Source: Streptococcus henryi DSM 19005 (GTDB lineage Bacteria; Bacillota; Bacilli; Lactobacillales; Streptococcaceae). From it: a stretch of 64,000 nt of DNA. Both the position numbers and the translations under genes were made by a program. The notes below the pieces were generated by a model, which was given only the letters and a program-made list of their open reading frames with translations, was not told the origin of the DNA and made no database searches. The stretch is taken from assembly GCF_000376985.1 (NCBI RefSeq), contig NZ_AQYA01000028.1, positions 1 to 64,000 on the forward strand, given 5' to 3'. Shown piece after piece: positions 23,867 through 31,821 of this stretch (its first letter is position 1; every line of letters begins with the position of its first letter).

Positions 23867-24220
23867 ATGGAAAAAATAACGTTTGATGTACTTGAGGCTT
23901 ATCTACTAGAGCATTATCATCCTAGACTTGAACAAGAAGGGCAAGAGTCGACGGAGCAATCTCTTTTTATGAAACTTGTCGAAGAAATTGGTGAAGTTGC
24001 TGAAGTACTTAACCAGAAAACTGGCCGAAAATTTTCTGATAAGCATGATTTACAAGGTGAATTAGCTAAAGAATTAGCTGATATGATTCACTATATCGTA
24101 GCCATTGCAGCTATAAATGACATCAAATTGAATGATACCATCATTGAAAAAGATAGAGTAGCTGCTGTCAAATACCAGCACAAGCGTAATCTGATTGATT
24201 TTATGAAGGAGACAAAATGA
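23867..24220 (+). CDS. MazG-like nucleotide pyrophosphohydrolase
   Basis: A 117-residue all-alpha NTP-PPase of the MazG-like group. EEIGEVAE and KELADMIHY supply the EExxE and ExxD magnesium-binding residues. Such enzymes remove aberrant or excess nucleoside triphosphates. The single-domain size excludes full-length MazG. The stop overlaps the start of the next gene by four bases, so the two are translationally coupled. Confidence 0.85.
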   Translation: MEKITFDVLEAYLLEHYHPRLEQEGQESTEQSLFMKLVEEIGEVAEVLNQKTGRKFSDKHDLQGELAKELADMIHYIVAIAAINDIKLNDTIIEKDRVAAVKYQHKRNLIDFMKETK

Positions 24221-24972
24221 AAAAAGTAGCATTGGTAACTGGAGCTTCCGCAGGGTTTGGAAAAGCTATTGTTGAAAAGTTAGTAAGTGATGGCTTTCAA
24301 GTAGTCGCAGCTGCACGCCGTTTGGAAAAATTGCAGAGCTTACAAGCTGAACTTGGTCGAGAATCAGTCTATCCTCTACAAATGGATATTACAAAGACAG
24401 ATCAGGTTGATGCAGCGCTAGCAAGTTTACCAGATGAATGGAAAGCTATTGAATTACTTGTCAATAATGCTGGTTTGGCCCTTGGCTTGGACAAGGCTTA
24501 TGAAGCGGATTTTTCTGATTGGATGACCATGATTAACACCAATATTGTAGGTCTCACTTATTTGACGCGTCAGCTATTGCCCCAAATGGTTAAAAAGAAT
24601 AGTGGTATGGTAATCAACCTAGGTTCAACTGCTGGAACTGTTCCTTACCCAGGAGCCAACGTTTATGGAGCAAGCAAGGCTTTTGTTAAACAATTTTCTC
24701 TCAATCTACGTGCCGACTTAGCTGGGACCAAAATTCGAGTAACCAACATTGAGCCTGGACTTTGTGAAGGTACAGAGTTTTCTAATGTCCGTTTCAAAGG
24801 TGATGATGATCGTGCAAATAAACTTTATCAAGGAGCTCATGCCATCAAGTCTGAGGATATCGCCAATACGGTTTCTTGGATAGCTGGGCAACCAGAACAT
24901 GTCAATATTAATCGCATTGAAATCATGCCAGTTTCTCAAAGTTTTGGACCACAACCAGTTTATCGTGATTAA
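24217..24972 (+). CDS. Short-chain dehydrogenase/reductase (YdfG-like)
   Basis: A 251-residue classical SDR. TGASAGFG near residue 8 binds the cofactor; the arginines in AAARRLEKL suggest NADP. NNAG is at about residue 85, and YGASK holds the catalytic tyrosine and lysine with an upstream serine in LGST. It is closest in layout to YdfG-type NADP-dependent hydroxy-acid dehydrogenases acting on serine or 3-hydroxy acids. The substrate is not certain. Confidence 0.88.
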   Translation: MKKVALVTGASAGFGKAIVEKLVSDGFQVVAAARRLEKLQSLQAELGRESVYPLQMDITKTDQVDAALASLPDEWKAIELLVNNAGLALGLDKAYEADFSDWMTMINTNIVGLTYLTRQLLPQMVKKNSGMVINLGSTAGTVPYPGANVYGASKAFVKQFSLNLRADLAGTKIRVTNIEPGLCEGTEFSNVRFKGDDDRANKLYQGAHAIKSEDIANTVSWIAGQPEHVNINRIEIMPVSQSFGPQPVYRD

Positions 24973-25004
24973 AGAAGTGTAAGGCATCAAGATTAGAATA
25001 GATA

Positions 25005-25033
25005 AAAACAGCGTCCAAAGTAGACGCTGTTTT
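25005..25033. terminator. Bidirectional terminator between convergent genes
   Basis: The perfect 11-base stem AAAACAGCGTC (25005-25015) with GACGCTGTTTT (25023-25033) serves the SDR gene on the plus strand and overlaps the stop of the PAS gene on the minus strand. Confidence 0.85.
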
Positions 25034-25427
25034 ACTCATCGAAGAGATGGTTAGAGATTGAAGCTCCAGATGTTACATCTGACCAACCTACAATTGCTTG
25101 CCCGGATTCTTTAAGGTAGGATGACAAAATAGGCTTTAAGTCTTGAATATAGGTTATTACACCAACGAATTCCTTCTCTTGATTATAAATAGCCTGATAG
25201 CTTTGCATTAAAATTTGATCAAAAGAATCAGTTGGAACTTGAAGATGGAGCGACTTTTCTGATGATGACTGTAATTGTTCTAGAATCCACTGTGGGAGAG
25301 TCTCTTCTTCGTCTTCAGGGAAGAAGGAACCGTCAGATTGGTTATTACTGTATAAAAGATTAGAATTTTTGTCATAAAAACTGGCACGAAATGGAAGATT
25401 GTCGATTAATTCTTTGATTGTATTCAT
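25032..25427 (-). CDS. Small PAS-like domain protein
   Basis: A 131-residue soluble protein consisting of one PAS-like domain. LIDNLPFRASFYDKNSNLLYSNNQ at the start has the PAS fold signature, and the later YNQEKEFVGVITYIQDL strand pair fits as well. Related domains occur in DUF438-type sensor proteins. There is no output domain, so it would act by binding a ligand or a partner. The ATG at 25427 is taken; a GTG two codons earlier is possible. The ribosome site is weak. Function unknown. Confidence 0.65.
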   Translation of the reverse strand: MNTIKELIDNLPFRASFYDKNSNLLYSNNQSDGSFFPEDEEETLPQWILEQLQSSSEKSLHLQVPTDSFDQILMQSYQAIYNQEKEFVGVITYIQDLKPILSSYLKESGQAIVGWSDVTSGASISNHLFDE

Positions 25428-25510
25428 AGTCACATCATACCCATTTTAAAGCAAAAGAGCAAGAAATGAGCATTGCATATTGGATAAAAAATAGAGAACT
25501 AAGTGAAATA

Positions 25511-25519
25511 TGCTATACT
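25511..25519 (+). promoter_or_regulatory. Extended -10 promoter element of the lipoprotein gene
   Basis: TGCTATACT is an extended -10 about 20 bases before the ribosome site AGGAGG. No clear -35 is seen. Confidence 0.5.
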
Positions 25520-25538
25520 TATCACAGGAGGATTTGTT

Positions 25539-26150
25539 ATGAAGAAAAAAGTAAAACTCTTAGTAACATTTATCATGGGATTGATGCTATTGGCAGGATG
25601 CCAAAGTATCGGAAACTTCTTTAAATCGACACAAGAACAATTTCTAGGTTTGAATGGTACTATTCGTACTTTCGATGAAAATTCCCAAGTTATTGACAAA
25701 ATTACTGGTAAATCAATTTCCATTGAGAGTGATGATCGCTTTGACATTACTGATGTGAACGGAAATGTCAGCAAGGAGTCATCTGTGCTTGATATTACAG
25801 TTGGAGGAAATCAAGTTATTCATGTTGGTTCAACCTTGATTTTTTCAGAAAATGGACTAACAGACTATATGGAAAAATATGCTGATTCTGTTGACATTTA
25901 TTCAGATAATCGATCATTGCCATTTGTAAATCGTTTTTTCAATGAAATCAAAAACAATGTCAGCGGTGAGAGCAAGTTGATTCTCGTTCGTTCCCAGACA
26001 GGAACGCCATTAGCAACTTATTTTGGGAACCGTGTGTCAACTTTTGCCCCAGATGGCATTCCCAATACAACTTACCTATTAGTTGATGGTAAACGCCTTA
26101 TTATTTATCGAGCAGATTTTACTATTTACGATACTGATTTGCTCAAATAA
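25539..26150 (+). CDS. Putative lipoprotein, DUF5052-like
   Basis: A 203-residue exported protein. KKKVKLLVTFIMGLMLLAGC forms a signal peptide with lipobox LLAGC and lipid-modified cysteine C21. The mature part is beta-rich with no enzymatic motif. It resembles a DUF5052-type streptococcal lipoprotein, from memory of the family and not from a search. AGGAGG precedes the ATG at 25539; the longer frame from 25503 overlaps the promoter. It has its own promoter and terminator, so it is a single-gene unit. Confidence 0.75.
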   Translation: MKKKVKLLVTFIMGLMLLAGCQSIGNFFKSTQEQFLGLNGTIRTFDENSQVIDKITGKSISIESDDRFDITDVNGNVSKESSVLDITVGGNQVIHVGSTLIFSENGLTDYMEKYADSVDIYSDNRSLPFVNRFFNEIKNNVSGESKLILVRSQTGTPLATYFGNRVSTFAPDGIPNTTYLLVDGKRLIIYRADFTIYDTDLLK

Positions 26151-26176
26151 ACAGAGGAAAGTATCATTTAATCAGA

Positions 26177-26203
26177 GGATAAGCCTATCGCTTATCTTTT
26201 TTT
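26177..26203 (+). terminator. Intrinsic terminator after the lipoprotein gene
   Basis: Stem GATAAGC (26178-26184) with GCTTATC (26190-26196), then seven T. Confidence 0.85.
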
Positions 26204-26241
26204 ATTTGTACAATAATAGTAAAGAAAAAAGAGGTGATAAG

Positions 26242-27093
26242 ATGACAAGAAAAATTATTTTTTTGGATGTAGACGGTACTTTAGTTGACTATCATAATCG
26301 TGTCCCGGAATCAGCAGTGAGAGCAATACGCCAAGCACGCAAAAATGGTCACCTAGTCTTTGTCAGTACAGGTCGTAGCAGAGCTGAAATGCAAGATAAA
26401 CTTTGGGAAATTGGTCTTGATGGGATGATTGGCGGAAATGGTTCTTACGTTGAACATGAAGAGCAAGTCGTTATGCATCAGCTAATTGCATTTGAAGATG
26501 CAGTTTCTGTTGTTGACTGGCTACATGAGCGCGGTTTAGAGTTTTACTTGGAAAGCAACAACGGTCTTTTTGCGAGCGACGGTTTCCGAGAGCGTGCCCA
26601 CCCGGTCATGAATGAGTACGCCAATAGAAAAGGCATCTCATCTCTTGAGGCTCAAGAAGAAGCAACTGCTGAATTTTTAGATCAAATGATTTATGGAGCA
26701 GACCTCTATCGAGATGACCTTAATAAAATTAGTTTTATTCTCAATTCTTATCAAGACCATCTTGATTCTAAAGAAAAATTTCCAAATCTTGTAGCAAATA
26801 CTTGGGGTGGCCGCGGAGAAACTGCACTCTTTGGAGATCTTGGTGTTAAAGGAATTACCAAAGCGCATGCCATTGATGTTCTACTTGAACATTTAGGTGC
26901 CGACCGTCAAGACACAATCGCTTTTGGTGATGCCAAAATTGACATCCCTATGCTTGACTATTGTGCCTTAGGAGTTGCTATGGGAAATGGCGGAGCAGAA
27001 ATCTTAGCTATGGCAGACATGGTGACCGACGATGTCGAAGAAGACGGTCTTTATAATGCTTTCGAAAAACTTGGACTTATCCAATCAAAATAG
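26242..27093 (+). CDS. Cof-type HAD-IIB family phosphatase
   Basis: A 283-residue HAD hydrolase with motif I LDVDGTL (D9, D11), motif II STGR, and motif IV FGDAKIDIPML. The ATG at 26242 follows GAGGTGA; an upstream open stretch from 26083 overlaps the terminator of the previous gene and is not coding. It is diverged from the two HAD genes of the glucoside region and stands alone. Substrate unknown. Confidence 0.87.
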   Translation: MTRKIIFLDVDGTLVDYHNRVPESAVRAIRQARKNGHLVFVSTGRSRAEMQDKLWEIGLDGMIGGNGSYVEHEEQVVMHQLIAFEDAVSVVDWLHERGLEFYLESNNGLFASDGFRERAHPVMNEYANRKGISSLEAQEEATAEFLDQMIYGADLYRDDLNKISFILNSYQDHLDSKEKFPNLVANTWGGRGETALFGDLGVKGITKAHAIDVLLEHLGADRQDTIAFGDAKIDIPMLDYCALGVAMGNGGAEILAMADMVTDDVEEDGLYNAFEKLGLIQSK

Positions 27094-27185
27094 TTTAAAA
27101 AGTAAAGGACAAAATTAGTGTCCCTAATCACTTATGATAAGTTGCGAAATGAGATTATAGGTAAAGAAGTAATACTTTTTGAAAC

Positions 27186-27214
27186 TTGCATATTACTTTC
27201 AAAGGTGGTATGAT
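27186..27214 (+). promoter_or_regulatory. Promoter of the queCDE operon
   Basis: TTGCAT (27186-27191), a 17-base spacer and TATGAT (27209-27214) preceded by TGG give an extended -10 promoter. Transcription should begin near 27221, just before the pseudoknot. Confidence 0.7.
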
Positions 27215-27231
27215 GTTTAGGCACAATAAAA

Positions 27232-27267
27232 CGATGTTTGGGAGAAGCCATCGCTAAAAAAAACCAG
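27232..27267 (+). ncRNA. Candidate preQ1 class I riboswitch aptamer
   Basis: CGATG (27232-27236) pairs with CATCG (27249-27253) around a 12-base loop, TTTGGGAGAAGC. An A-rich stretch (CTAAAAAAAA) leads to CCA, which can pair with TGG in the loop to form an H-type pseudoknot. The ligand-contact positions of the B. subtilis aptamer are matched: U directly after the first arm, C directly before the second arm, and A directly before the tail pairing. The location before queC fits. Confidence 0.6.
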
Positions 27268-27325
27268 TATGGGTTGATTTCTTGCTGTCAAAGGTAAGGT
27301 TGAAACTTAATAAACTGTCTTTAGC

Positions 27326-27352
27326 ACTCCTGTGGATTCCATGGGAGTTTTT
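27326..27352 (+). terminator. Terminator in the queC leader (likely riboswitch platform)
   Basis: ACTCCTGTGG (27326-27335) pairs with CCATGGGAGT (27339-27348) including two G-U pairs, followed by TTTT. It lies between the pseudoknot and the queC start, so it can only act as an attenuator. A bulged GCT-AAAG/CTTTAGC helix (27283-27324) lies between. Confidence 0.7.
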
Positions 27353-27388
27353 CTTTGCCCGAATATATAAGATAAGGAGTATTATAAA

Positions 27389-28042
27389 ATGAAACGTCAA
27401 TCTGCTCTTGTTGTCTTCAGTGGCGGACAAGATTCAACAACTTGCCTATTTTGGGCACTTAAACACTATGACCATGTTGAAACAGTTACCTTTGCTTATG
27501 GTCAACGTCATAGTCTTGAAATTGAAGTAGCTCAATCCATTGCTAAGGAACAAGGTGTCAAGAATCACCTTTTAGACATGTCTCTTCTTGGTCAAATTAC
27601 TGCAAATGCATTGACACGTGATATGGAAATTGAAAATCCAGATGATGATGTTCCCAATACCTTTGTCGATGGCCGTAACCATCTCTTCTTGTCATTTGCT
27701 GCAGTCCTTGCTAAACAATTAGGGATTACAGATATTGTAACAGGTGTTTGTGAGACTGACTTTTCAGGATATCCTGATTGCCGTGATGTTTTTGTTAAAT
27801 CATTAAATGTGACTCTTAATTTGGCTATGGACTACAACTTTGTTATTCAAACACCTTTGATGTGGCTGGATAAGGCAGAGACTTGGGAATTGGCTGATGA
27901 ATTAGGTCAATTTGACTATGTCCGTCAAGAGACACTAACCTGCTACAATGGCATCAAAGGTAGCGGCTGCGGAGAGTGTCCTGCTTGTGAACTACGTCAA
28001 GCAGGCCTAGAAAAGTATTTGGCAAAGAAAGGAAAAGAATAA
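27389..28042 (+). CDS. queC: 7-cyano-7-deazaguanine (preQ0) synthase QueC
   Basis: A 217-residue enzyme converting 7-carboxy-7-deazaguanine, ammonia and ATP to preQ0 in queuosine synthesis. The PP-loop SGGQDST is at residues 11-17. The zinc site comes from the C-terminal cysteines in [16 protein letters not shown]. It is first in a queC-queD-queE operon whose genes overlap. The 170-base leader carries a pseudoknot and a terminator. No queF or queuosine transporter gene is in the window. Confidence 0.96.
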   Translation: MKRQSALVVFSGGQDSTTCLFWALKHYDHVETVTFAYGQRHSLEIEVAQSIAKEQGVKNHLLDMSLLGQITANALTRDMEIENPDDDVPNTFVDGRNHLFLSFAAVLAKQLGITDIVTGVCETDFSGYPDCRDVFVKSLNVTLNLAMDYNFVIQTPLMWLDKAETWELADELGQFDYVRQETLTCYNGIKGSGCGECPACELRQAGLEKYLAKKGKE

Positions 28043-28491
28043 TGTTTCTAGCACCTAAAGAAATTAAAGAACCTACGGGTCAACCCTTAGTTTATTGTCC
28101 AAGACGTGTTCAGGTATCAAAAGAATTTACCTTTGATGCTGCTCACCACCTTTTCAATTATGAAGGTAAGTGCAAATCCCTGCACGGACATACCTATCGC
28201 TTACAAATCGCCGTATCAGGCTTTTTAGACGACCGAGGTATGGCAATTGATTTTGGTGATTTGAAGACAATCTATAAAGAACATTTAGAACCACGCTTAG
28301 ACCATCGCTATCTAAATGAAACACTACCTTATATGAATACAACAGCTGAGAATATGGTTTACTGGATTTATCAAGAAGTCGCTTTGCATTTACCAAAAGA
28401 ACGTGGGCTACAAGTGGAATCAGTTCGACTTTATGAAACACCAACATCTTATGCTGAATTTCGAAAGGAGTGGGACCAGAATGGCATCTAA
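28042..28491 (+). CDS. queD: 6-carboxy-5,6,7,8-tetrahydropterin synthase QueD
   Basis: A 149-residue zinc enzyme of the QueD/PTPS-I family turning 7,8-dihydroneopterin triphosphate into 6-carboxytetrahydropterin. Zinc ligands are in FDAAHH and LHGHTY. The catalytic cysteine is in GKCKSLHGH. The later DHRYLNE and TAENMVYWIY segments are also typical. Its ATG overlaps the queC stop, and its end overlaps queE by 11 bases. Confidence 0.95.
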   Translation: MFLAPKEIKEPTGQPLVYCPRRVQVSKEFTFDAAHHLFNYEGKCKSLHGHTYRLQIAVSGFLDDRGMAIDFGDLKTIYKEHLEPRLDHRYLNETLPYMNTTAENMVYWIYQEVALHLPKERGLQVESVRLYETPTSYAEFRKEWDQNGI

Positions 28492-29197
28492 ACGTCAATT
28501 AAAATTACCTGTTTTGGAAATCTTTGGTCCCACTTTTCAAGGAGAAGGGCGGGCAATTGGTCAGAAAACCATGTTTGTGAGGACTGCTGGATGCGATTAC
28601 CATTGTGATTGGTGTGATTCATCCTTTACTTGGGATGGTTCTGAAAAACCTAAAGCAATGACAGCTGATGAGGTCATTAGTGAACTTGATAATCTTGGCT
28701 TCTATGACTATGTGACCTTGTCAGGTGGAAATCCCTGTCTTCTGGCCAGCAATATGGCAGAGCTAGTCAATAAGCTTAAAAATCGCGGAGTAACGCTTGC
28801 AGTAGAAACTCAGGGTTCTCGTTGGCAAGAATGGCTCAAAGATATTGACCAAGTAACTTTAAGTCCAAAACCGCCATCAAGCAAGATGACCGTGAACTTT
28901 GAAACTCTAGACTTTATTGTCTCTAATTTGCGAGATGACCAAATAACCTTTAAAATTCCAATCTTTAATGATGAGGACTTGGCTTTTGCCAAAAGTCTTC
29001 AGGAACGCTATCAACCAGATGTCCTTTATTTATCAGCTGGTAACCCAGAGCCACAGGCCCAAGGAGATATTGTTTCAGCTCAGCTTAATCGACTCCGAGA
29101 ACTCTGGGAAAGGGTTGCTGCTGATGATACTTGGGGGAATGTACGCGTCTTGCCACAACTTCATACCCTTTTGTATGATAATCAACGTGGAGTATAA
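28481..29197 (+). CDS. queE: 7-carboxy-7-deazaguanine synthase QueE (radical SAM)
   Basis: A 238-residue radical SAM enzyme that contracts 6-carboxytetrahydropterin to 7-carboxy-7-deazaguanine. The cluster-binding cysteines C38, C42 and C45 lie in GCDYHCDWC. TFQGEG near residue 18 and the LSGGNPC segment are family markers. The ATG at 28481 has AAAGGAG ten bases upstream; an in-frame start at 28403 would sit deep inside queD. It is the last gene of the que operon. Confidence 0.95.
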   Translation: MASKRQLKLPVLEIFGPTFQGEGRAIGQKTMFVRTAGCDYHCDWCDSSFTWDGSEKPKAMTADEVISELDNLGFYDYVTLSGGNPCLLASNMAELVNKLKNRGVTLAVETQGSRWQEWLKDIDQVTLSPKPPSSKMTVNFETLDFIVSNLRDDQITFKIPIFNDEDLAFAKSLQERYQPDVLYLSAGNPEPQAQGDIVSAQLNRLRELWERVAADDTWGNVRVLPQLHTLLYDNQRGV

Positions 29198-29254
29198 TAT
29201 CGATTTTATAAAGTACGTAAAATCCGAACGTTATTTATTGATTGAGTTATTCTA

Positions 29255-29283
29255 TTGACAAAAACAAGAATATTTTGTAAAAT
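29255..29283 (+). promoter_or_regulatory. Promoter of guaC
   Basis: TTGACA (29255-29260), a 17-base spacer and TAAAAT (29278-29283): a near-consensus promoter starting a leader of about 165 bases. Confidence 0.8.
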
Positions 29284-29289
29284 AATTAT

Positions 29290-29458
29290 GGAAGGGTAAG
29301 GAATTACCTAGCGATGCTCTGCTATTAACAGGAGAGTTATAGGAAGGTCATACTTTAGATAGAACTGTCTTTGGGAAGGGATGATTCTAGACTAAAAGGT
29401 GACCACATAGATAAAGTTGTCCTCTTTTAGTCTCCCCGAGATGGAAAGAGGTTTTTTT
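29290..29458 (+). ncRNA. Candidate transcription-attenuating leader (riboswitch-like) of guaC
   Basis: Three mutually exclusive helices can be drawn. (1) GGTCA-CTTTAG (29346-29357) with CTAAAAG-TGACC (29392-29404), enclosing TAGAA/TTCTA (29360-29364, 29385-29389). (2) An antiterminator AGACTAAAAG (29389-29398) with CTTTTAGTCT (29424-29433). (3) A terminator CCTCTTT (29421-29427) with AAAGAGG (29445-29451), with TCTC/GAGA inside and T7 after. Helix 3 also contains the guaC ribosome site. A small hairpin GGTAA-GGAA-TTACC (29295-29308) opens the leader. No known aptamer core was recognised. Confidence 0.6.
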
Positions 29459-30442
29459 ATGATTAACGATATGCCTGTATTTGATTATGAAGATATTCAA
29501 TTAGTTCCAAATAAGTGTATTATCTCAAGTCGCAGTGAGGCTGATACCAGTGTTCAACTTGGAAATTATACTTTTAAACTCCCAGTTGTTCCTGCCAATA
29601 TGCAGACTATCATGGATGAAGATATTGCAGAGCAATTAGCATCATCTGGCTATTTCTATATCATGCATCGTTTTGATGAAGCTTCGCGCAAGCCATTTAT
29701 CAAACGTATGCATCAAAAGGGTTTAATTGCTTCAATTTCTGTCGGCGTTAAAGACTATGAATATGACTTTGTCTCTGATTTAAAAGATGACGCACCTGAG
29801 TTTATTACCATAGACATTGCACACGGTCATTCTGATTCTGTCATCAAGATGATTAAACATATTAAAGCGGAGTTGCCAGAAACATTTGTTATTGCTGGTA
29901 ACGTTGGTACACCTGAAGCTGTACGTGAGTTGGAAAATGCTGGCGCAGATGCTACTAAAGTCGGTATTGGACCTGGTAAAGTTTGTATTACTAAAGTTAA
30001 GACTGGTTTTGGTACAGGTGGTTGGCAATTAGCAGCGCTTCGCTGGTGTGCTAAGGCAGCTCGTAAACCTATTATTGCTGACGGCGGTATCCGTACTCAT
30101 GGTGATATCGCTAAATCTATCCGCTTTGGCGCTAGCATGGTTATGATTGGTTCACTTTTCGCTGGTCACATTGAAAGCCCAGGTAAATTGGTAGAAGTAG
30201 ATGGTCAGCATTTCAAAGAATACTTTGGTTCAGCCTCAGAGTATCAAAAAGGAGAACATAAAAACGTTGAAGGTAAAAAAATTCTACTACCGGCTAAAGG
30301 TCATTTGCAAGATACACTGACTGAGATGGAAGAAGATTTGCAATCATCAATTTCCTATGCCGGCGGCCGAGACCTCCAGAGCTTGACGCGCGTGGATTAT
30401 GTCATTGTCAAAAATTCAATCTGGAATGGGGATTCTATTTAA
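29459..30442 (+). CDS. guaC: GMP reductase
   Basis: A 327-residue NADPH-dependent GMP reductase (Firmicute GuaC type) converting GMP to IMP plus ammonia, linking guanine to adenine nucleotide pools. [32 protein letters not shown] contains the catalytic cysteine loop of the IMPDH/GMPR fold. [25 protein letters not shown] binds the phosphate. The ATG at 29459 follows AAAGAGG; an in-frame TTG at 29417 lies inside the leader hairpin. Control is probably through the attenuator immediately upstream. Confidence 0.95.
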   Translation: MINDMPVFDYEDIQLVPNKCIISSRSEADTSVQLGNYTFKLPVVPANMQTIMDEDIAEQLASSGYFYIMHRFDEASRKPFIKRMHQKGLIASISVGVKDYEYDFVSDLKDDAPEFITIDIAHGHSDSVIKMIKHIKAELPETFVIAGNVGTPEAVRELENAGADATKVGIGPGKVCITKVKTGFGTGGWQLAALRWCAKAARKPIIADGGIRTHGDIAKSIRFGASMVMIGSLFAGHIESPGKLVEVDGQHFKEYFGSASEYQKGEHKNVEGKKILLPAKGHLQDTLTEMEEDLQSSISYAGGRDLQSLTRVDYVIVKNSIWNGDSI

Positions 30443-30494
30443 AATCAAGTTTGTTCAATCCCTTTAGATTGAGAATGTCGACTAAGAGTGCATC

Positions 30495-30532
30495 AAAAAG
30501 TCCAAACTCAAATTCAAGAGTTTGGACTTTTT
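30495..30532. terminator. Bidirectional terminator between guaC and apbE
   Basis: A perfect 15-base stem AAAAAGTCCAAACTC (30495-30509) with GAGTTTGGACTTTTT (30518-30532) between convergent genes. Confidence 0.9.
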
Positions 30533-30552
30533 AGATGATTTTATACTGGAAA

Positions 30553-31491
30553 TTATGAATAAAAGAGCTGAAAATCTTTCTTCAGGCCGTCTGATACAGC
30601 AATACGATTATCTCTTGTTATAATGATACCTTCGACGTGTGGCAAATGGTTAATGGTCATTATCGCTTCCATAAGCGGAAGACCGAAGAGTCGTGTGGTC
30701 CAAATTTCACAGTCAACTGACAAATCTGAAACAATAGTCAAAGAGGCCATTGGACTGTCAATGGGATAGCCTGTTTGGCGATCAAAAATATGATGATAGT
30801 CCTTACCATCAAGGTTTAAGTGACGTTCATATATACCTGATGTGACCACAGATTGGTTCCTTATAGTGACAGCACCCAGATTGTTTCCTCGAGTTTTTTG
30901 GGGATGCTGAATTCCAATAACCCAAGTACCATTTTCTCTATTGGGATTTTCCCCATGCACTAAGACATTCCCGCCTAGGTTGATCATAGCAGAGCTGACT
31001 TTTTCATTTTTGAGGTAGTTCATGATTTTGTCAGCTATATATCCCTTAGCTAGGGCACCAAGATCTATTTTCATCCCTTTTTGACTGAGAAAAACAGAAG
31101 TAGTGTCCTTGTCTAGGATAATATTTTCTGGATTGGTAAGGGCTAGCGCTGACTCAATAGTCTTGTGTTCAGGTACTCTGGCATCGACAAAGCCAATGCG
31201 CCAGCTTTGTACCAAAGGCCCTAGAGCGATATTAAGATTACTAGGGCTAGCAAGGCTATGTTTTTTTCCAAGACTTATCAAATCAAATAAGTCTGGATGA
31301 ACTTTTACAGGAGAAATACCAGCCTGATTGTTAATTTGCATCAGCTCTGAATCAGCATCATTGGCGCTGAAACGATTTCTGTAGATTTCTAGTAGTTGGC
31401 AACAGTGATCAATGTGCACTTGAGGAGTGCTTGAATCAACCATCAAATCGATGGTAGTTCCCATCATTTTGACACTATGTGCAAGTTGCAT
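30553..31491 (-). CDS. apbE: FAD:protein FMN transferase ApbE, without signal sequence
   Basis: A 312-residue ApbE-family flavin transferase. MGTTIDL near the start, LGALAKGYIADK, the AMINLGGNVLVHG segment and HHIFDRQTGYP are family motifs. It has no signal peptide or membrane anchor, unlike the paralogue at 36425-37498. It may therefore flavinylate a cytosolic target or be exported by another route. The gene is convergent with guaC, and the tautomerase and EetB-like genes lie upstream on the same strand. Confidence 0.9.
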   Translation of the reverse strand: MQLAHSVKMMGTTIDLMVDSSTPQVHIDHCCQLLEIYRNRFSANDADSELMQINNQAGISPVKVHPDLFDLISLGKKHSLASPSNLNIALGPLVQSWRIGFVDARVPEHKTIESALALTNPENIILDKDTTSVFLSQKGMKIDLGALAKGYIADKIMNYLKNEKVSSAMINLGGNVLVHGENPNRENGTWVIGIQHPQKTRGNNLGAVTIRNQSVVTSGIYERHLNLDGKDYHHIFDRQTGYPIDSPMASLTIVSDLSVDCEIWTTRLFGLPLMEAIMTINHLPHVEGIIITRDNRIAVSDGLKKDFQLFYS

Positions 31492-31530
31492 GTGTATTTT
31501 CCTTTTCTAAAAAATGTAGTGTTGAGGACT

Positions 31531-31556
31531 AAAAAACTCTGTCAAAGACAGAGTTT
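31531..31556 (-). terminator. Terminator after the tautomerase gene
   Basis: The ten-base stem AAACTCTGTC (31534-31543) with GACAGAGTTT (31547-31556) is followed on the minus strand by a T run. It overlaps the tautomerase stop. Confidence 0.8.
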
Positions 31557-31740
31557 AGTTTTTTTTCTTCATCTCACCTTGTGGGTAGTAAGTACCTTCA
31601 GGCATATCGTTGATGAAAACGTGAATAGCTTCTTTTGGAGCTTTTGCAATACGTGAAACAACCTCAGTTACTTCGCGTGCAAGTTCAATCTTTTGTTCTT
31701 CTGTGCGACCTTCAAATAAGTCAATTTTAACGAATGGCAT
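31555..31740 (-). CDS. 4-oxalocrotonate tautomerase family protein
   Basis: A 61-residue protein of the 4-OT family with the catalytic N-terminal proline (P2 after Met removal) and the usual MPFVKIDLFEGR start. Members are small hexameric tautomerases, and in streptococci this DmpI/XylH-like gene stands alone with unknown substrate. The ribosome site AGGAG is good. It lies between apbE and the EetB-like gene on the same strand but has its own terminator. A link to electron transfer is not evident. Confidence 0.88.
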   Translation of the reverse strand: MPFVKIDLFEGRTEEQKIELAREVTEVVSRIAKAPKEAIHVFINDMPEGTYYPQGEMKKKN

Positions 31741-31821
31741 AGGAATCTCCTCTTTTAGATAAACTAATAACTTTATTTTAGCACAATTTTTTCTGATAAA
31801 CAGTCAAAAAATGACAATTTC

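Noticed and set aside
29290..29458. guaC leader as a classical purine riboswitch or T-box
   Set aside because: There are no three-way junction loops with the conserved purine-aptamer bases, and no T-box bulge or specifier stem; it is kept only as an unclassified attenuator.
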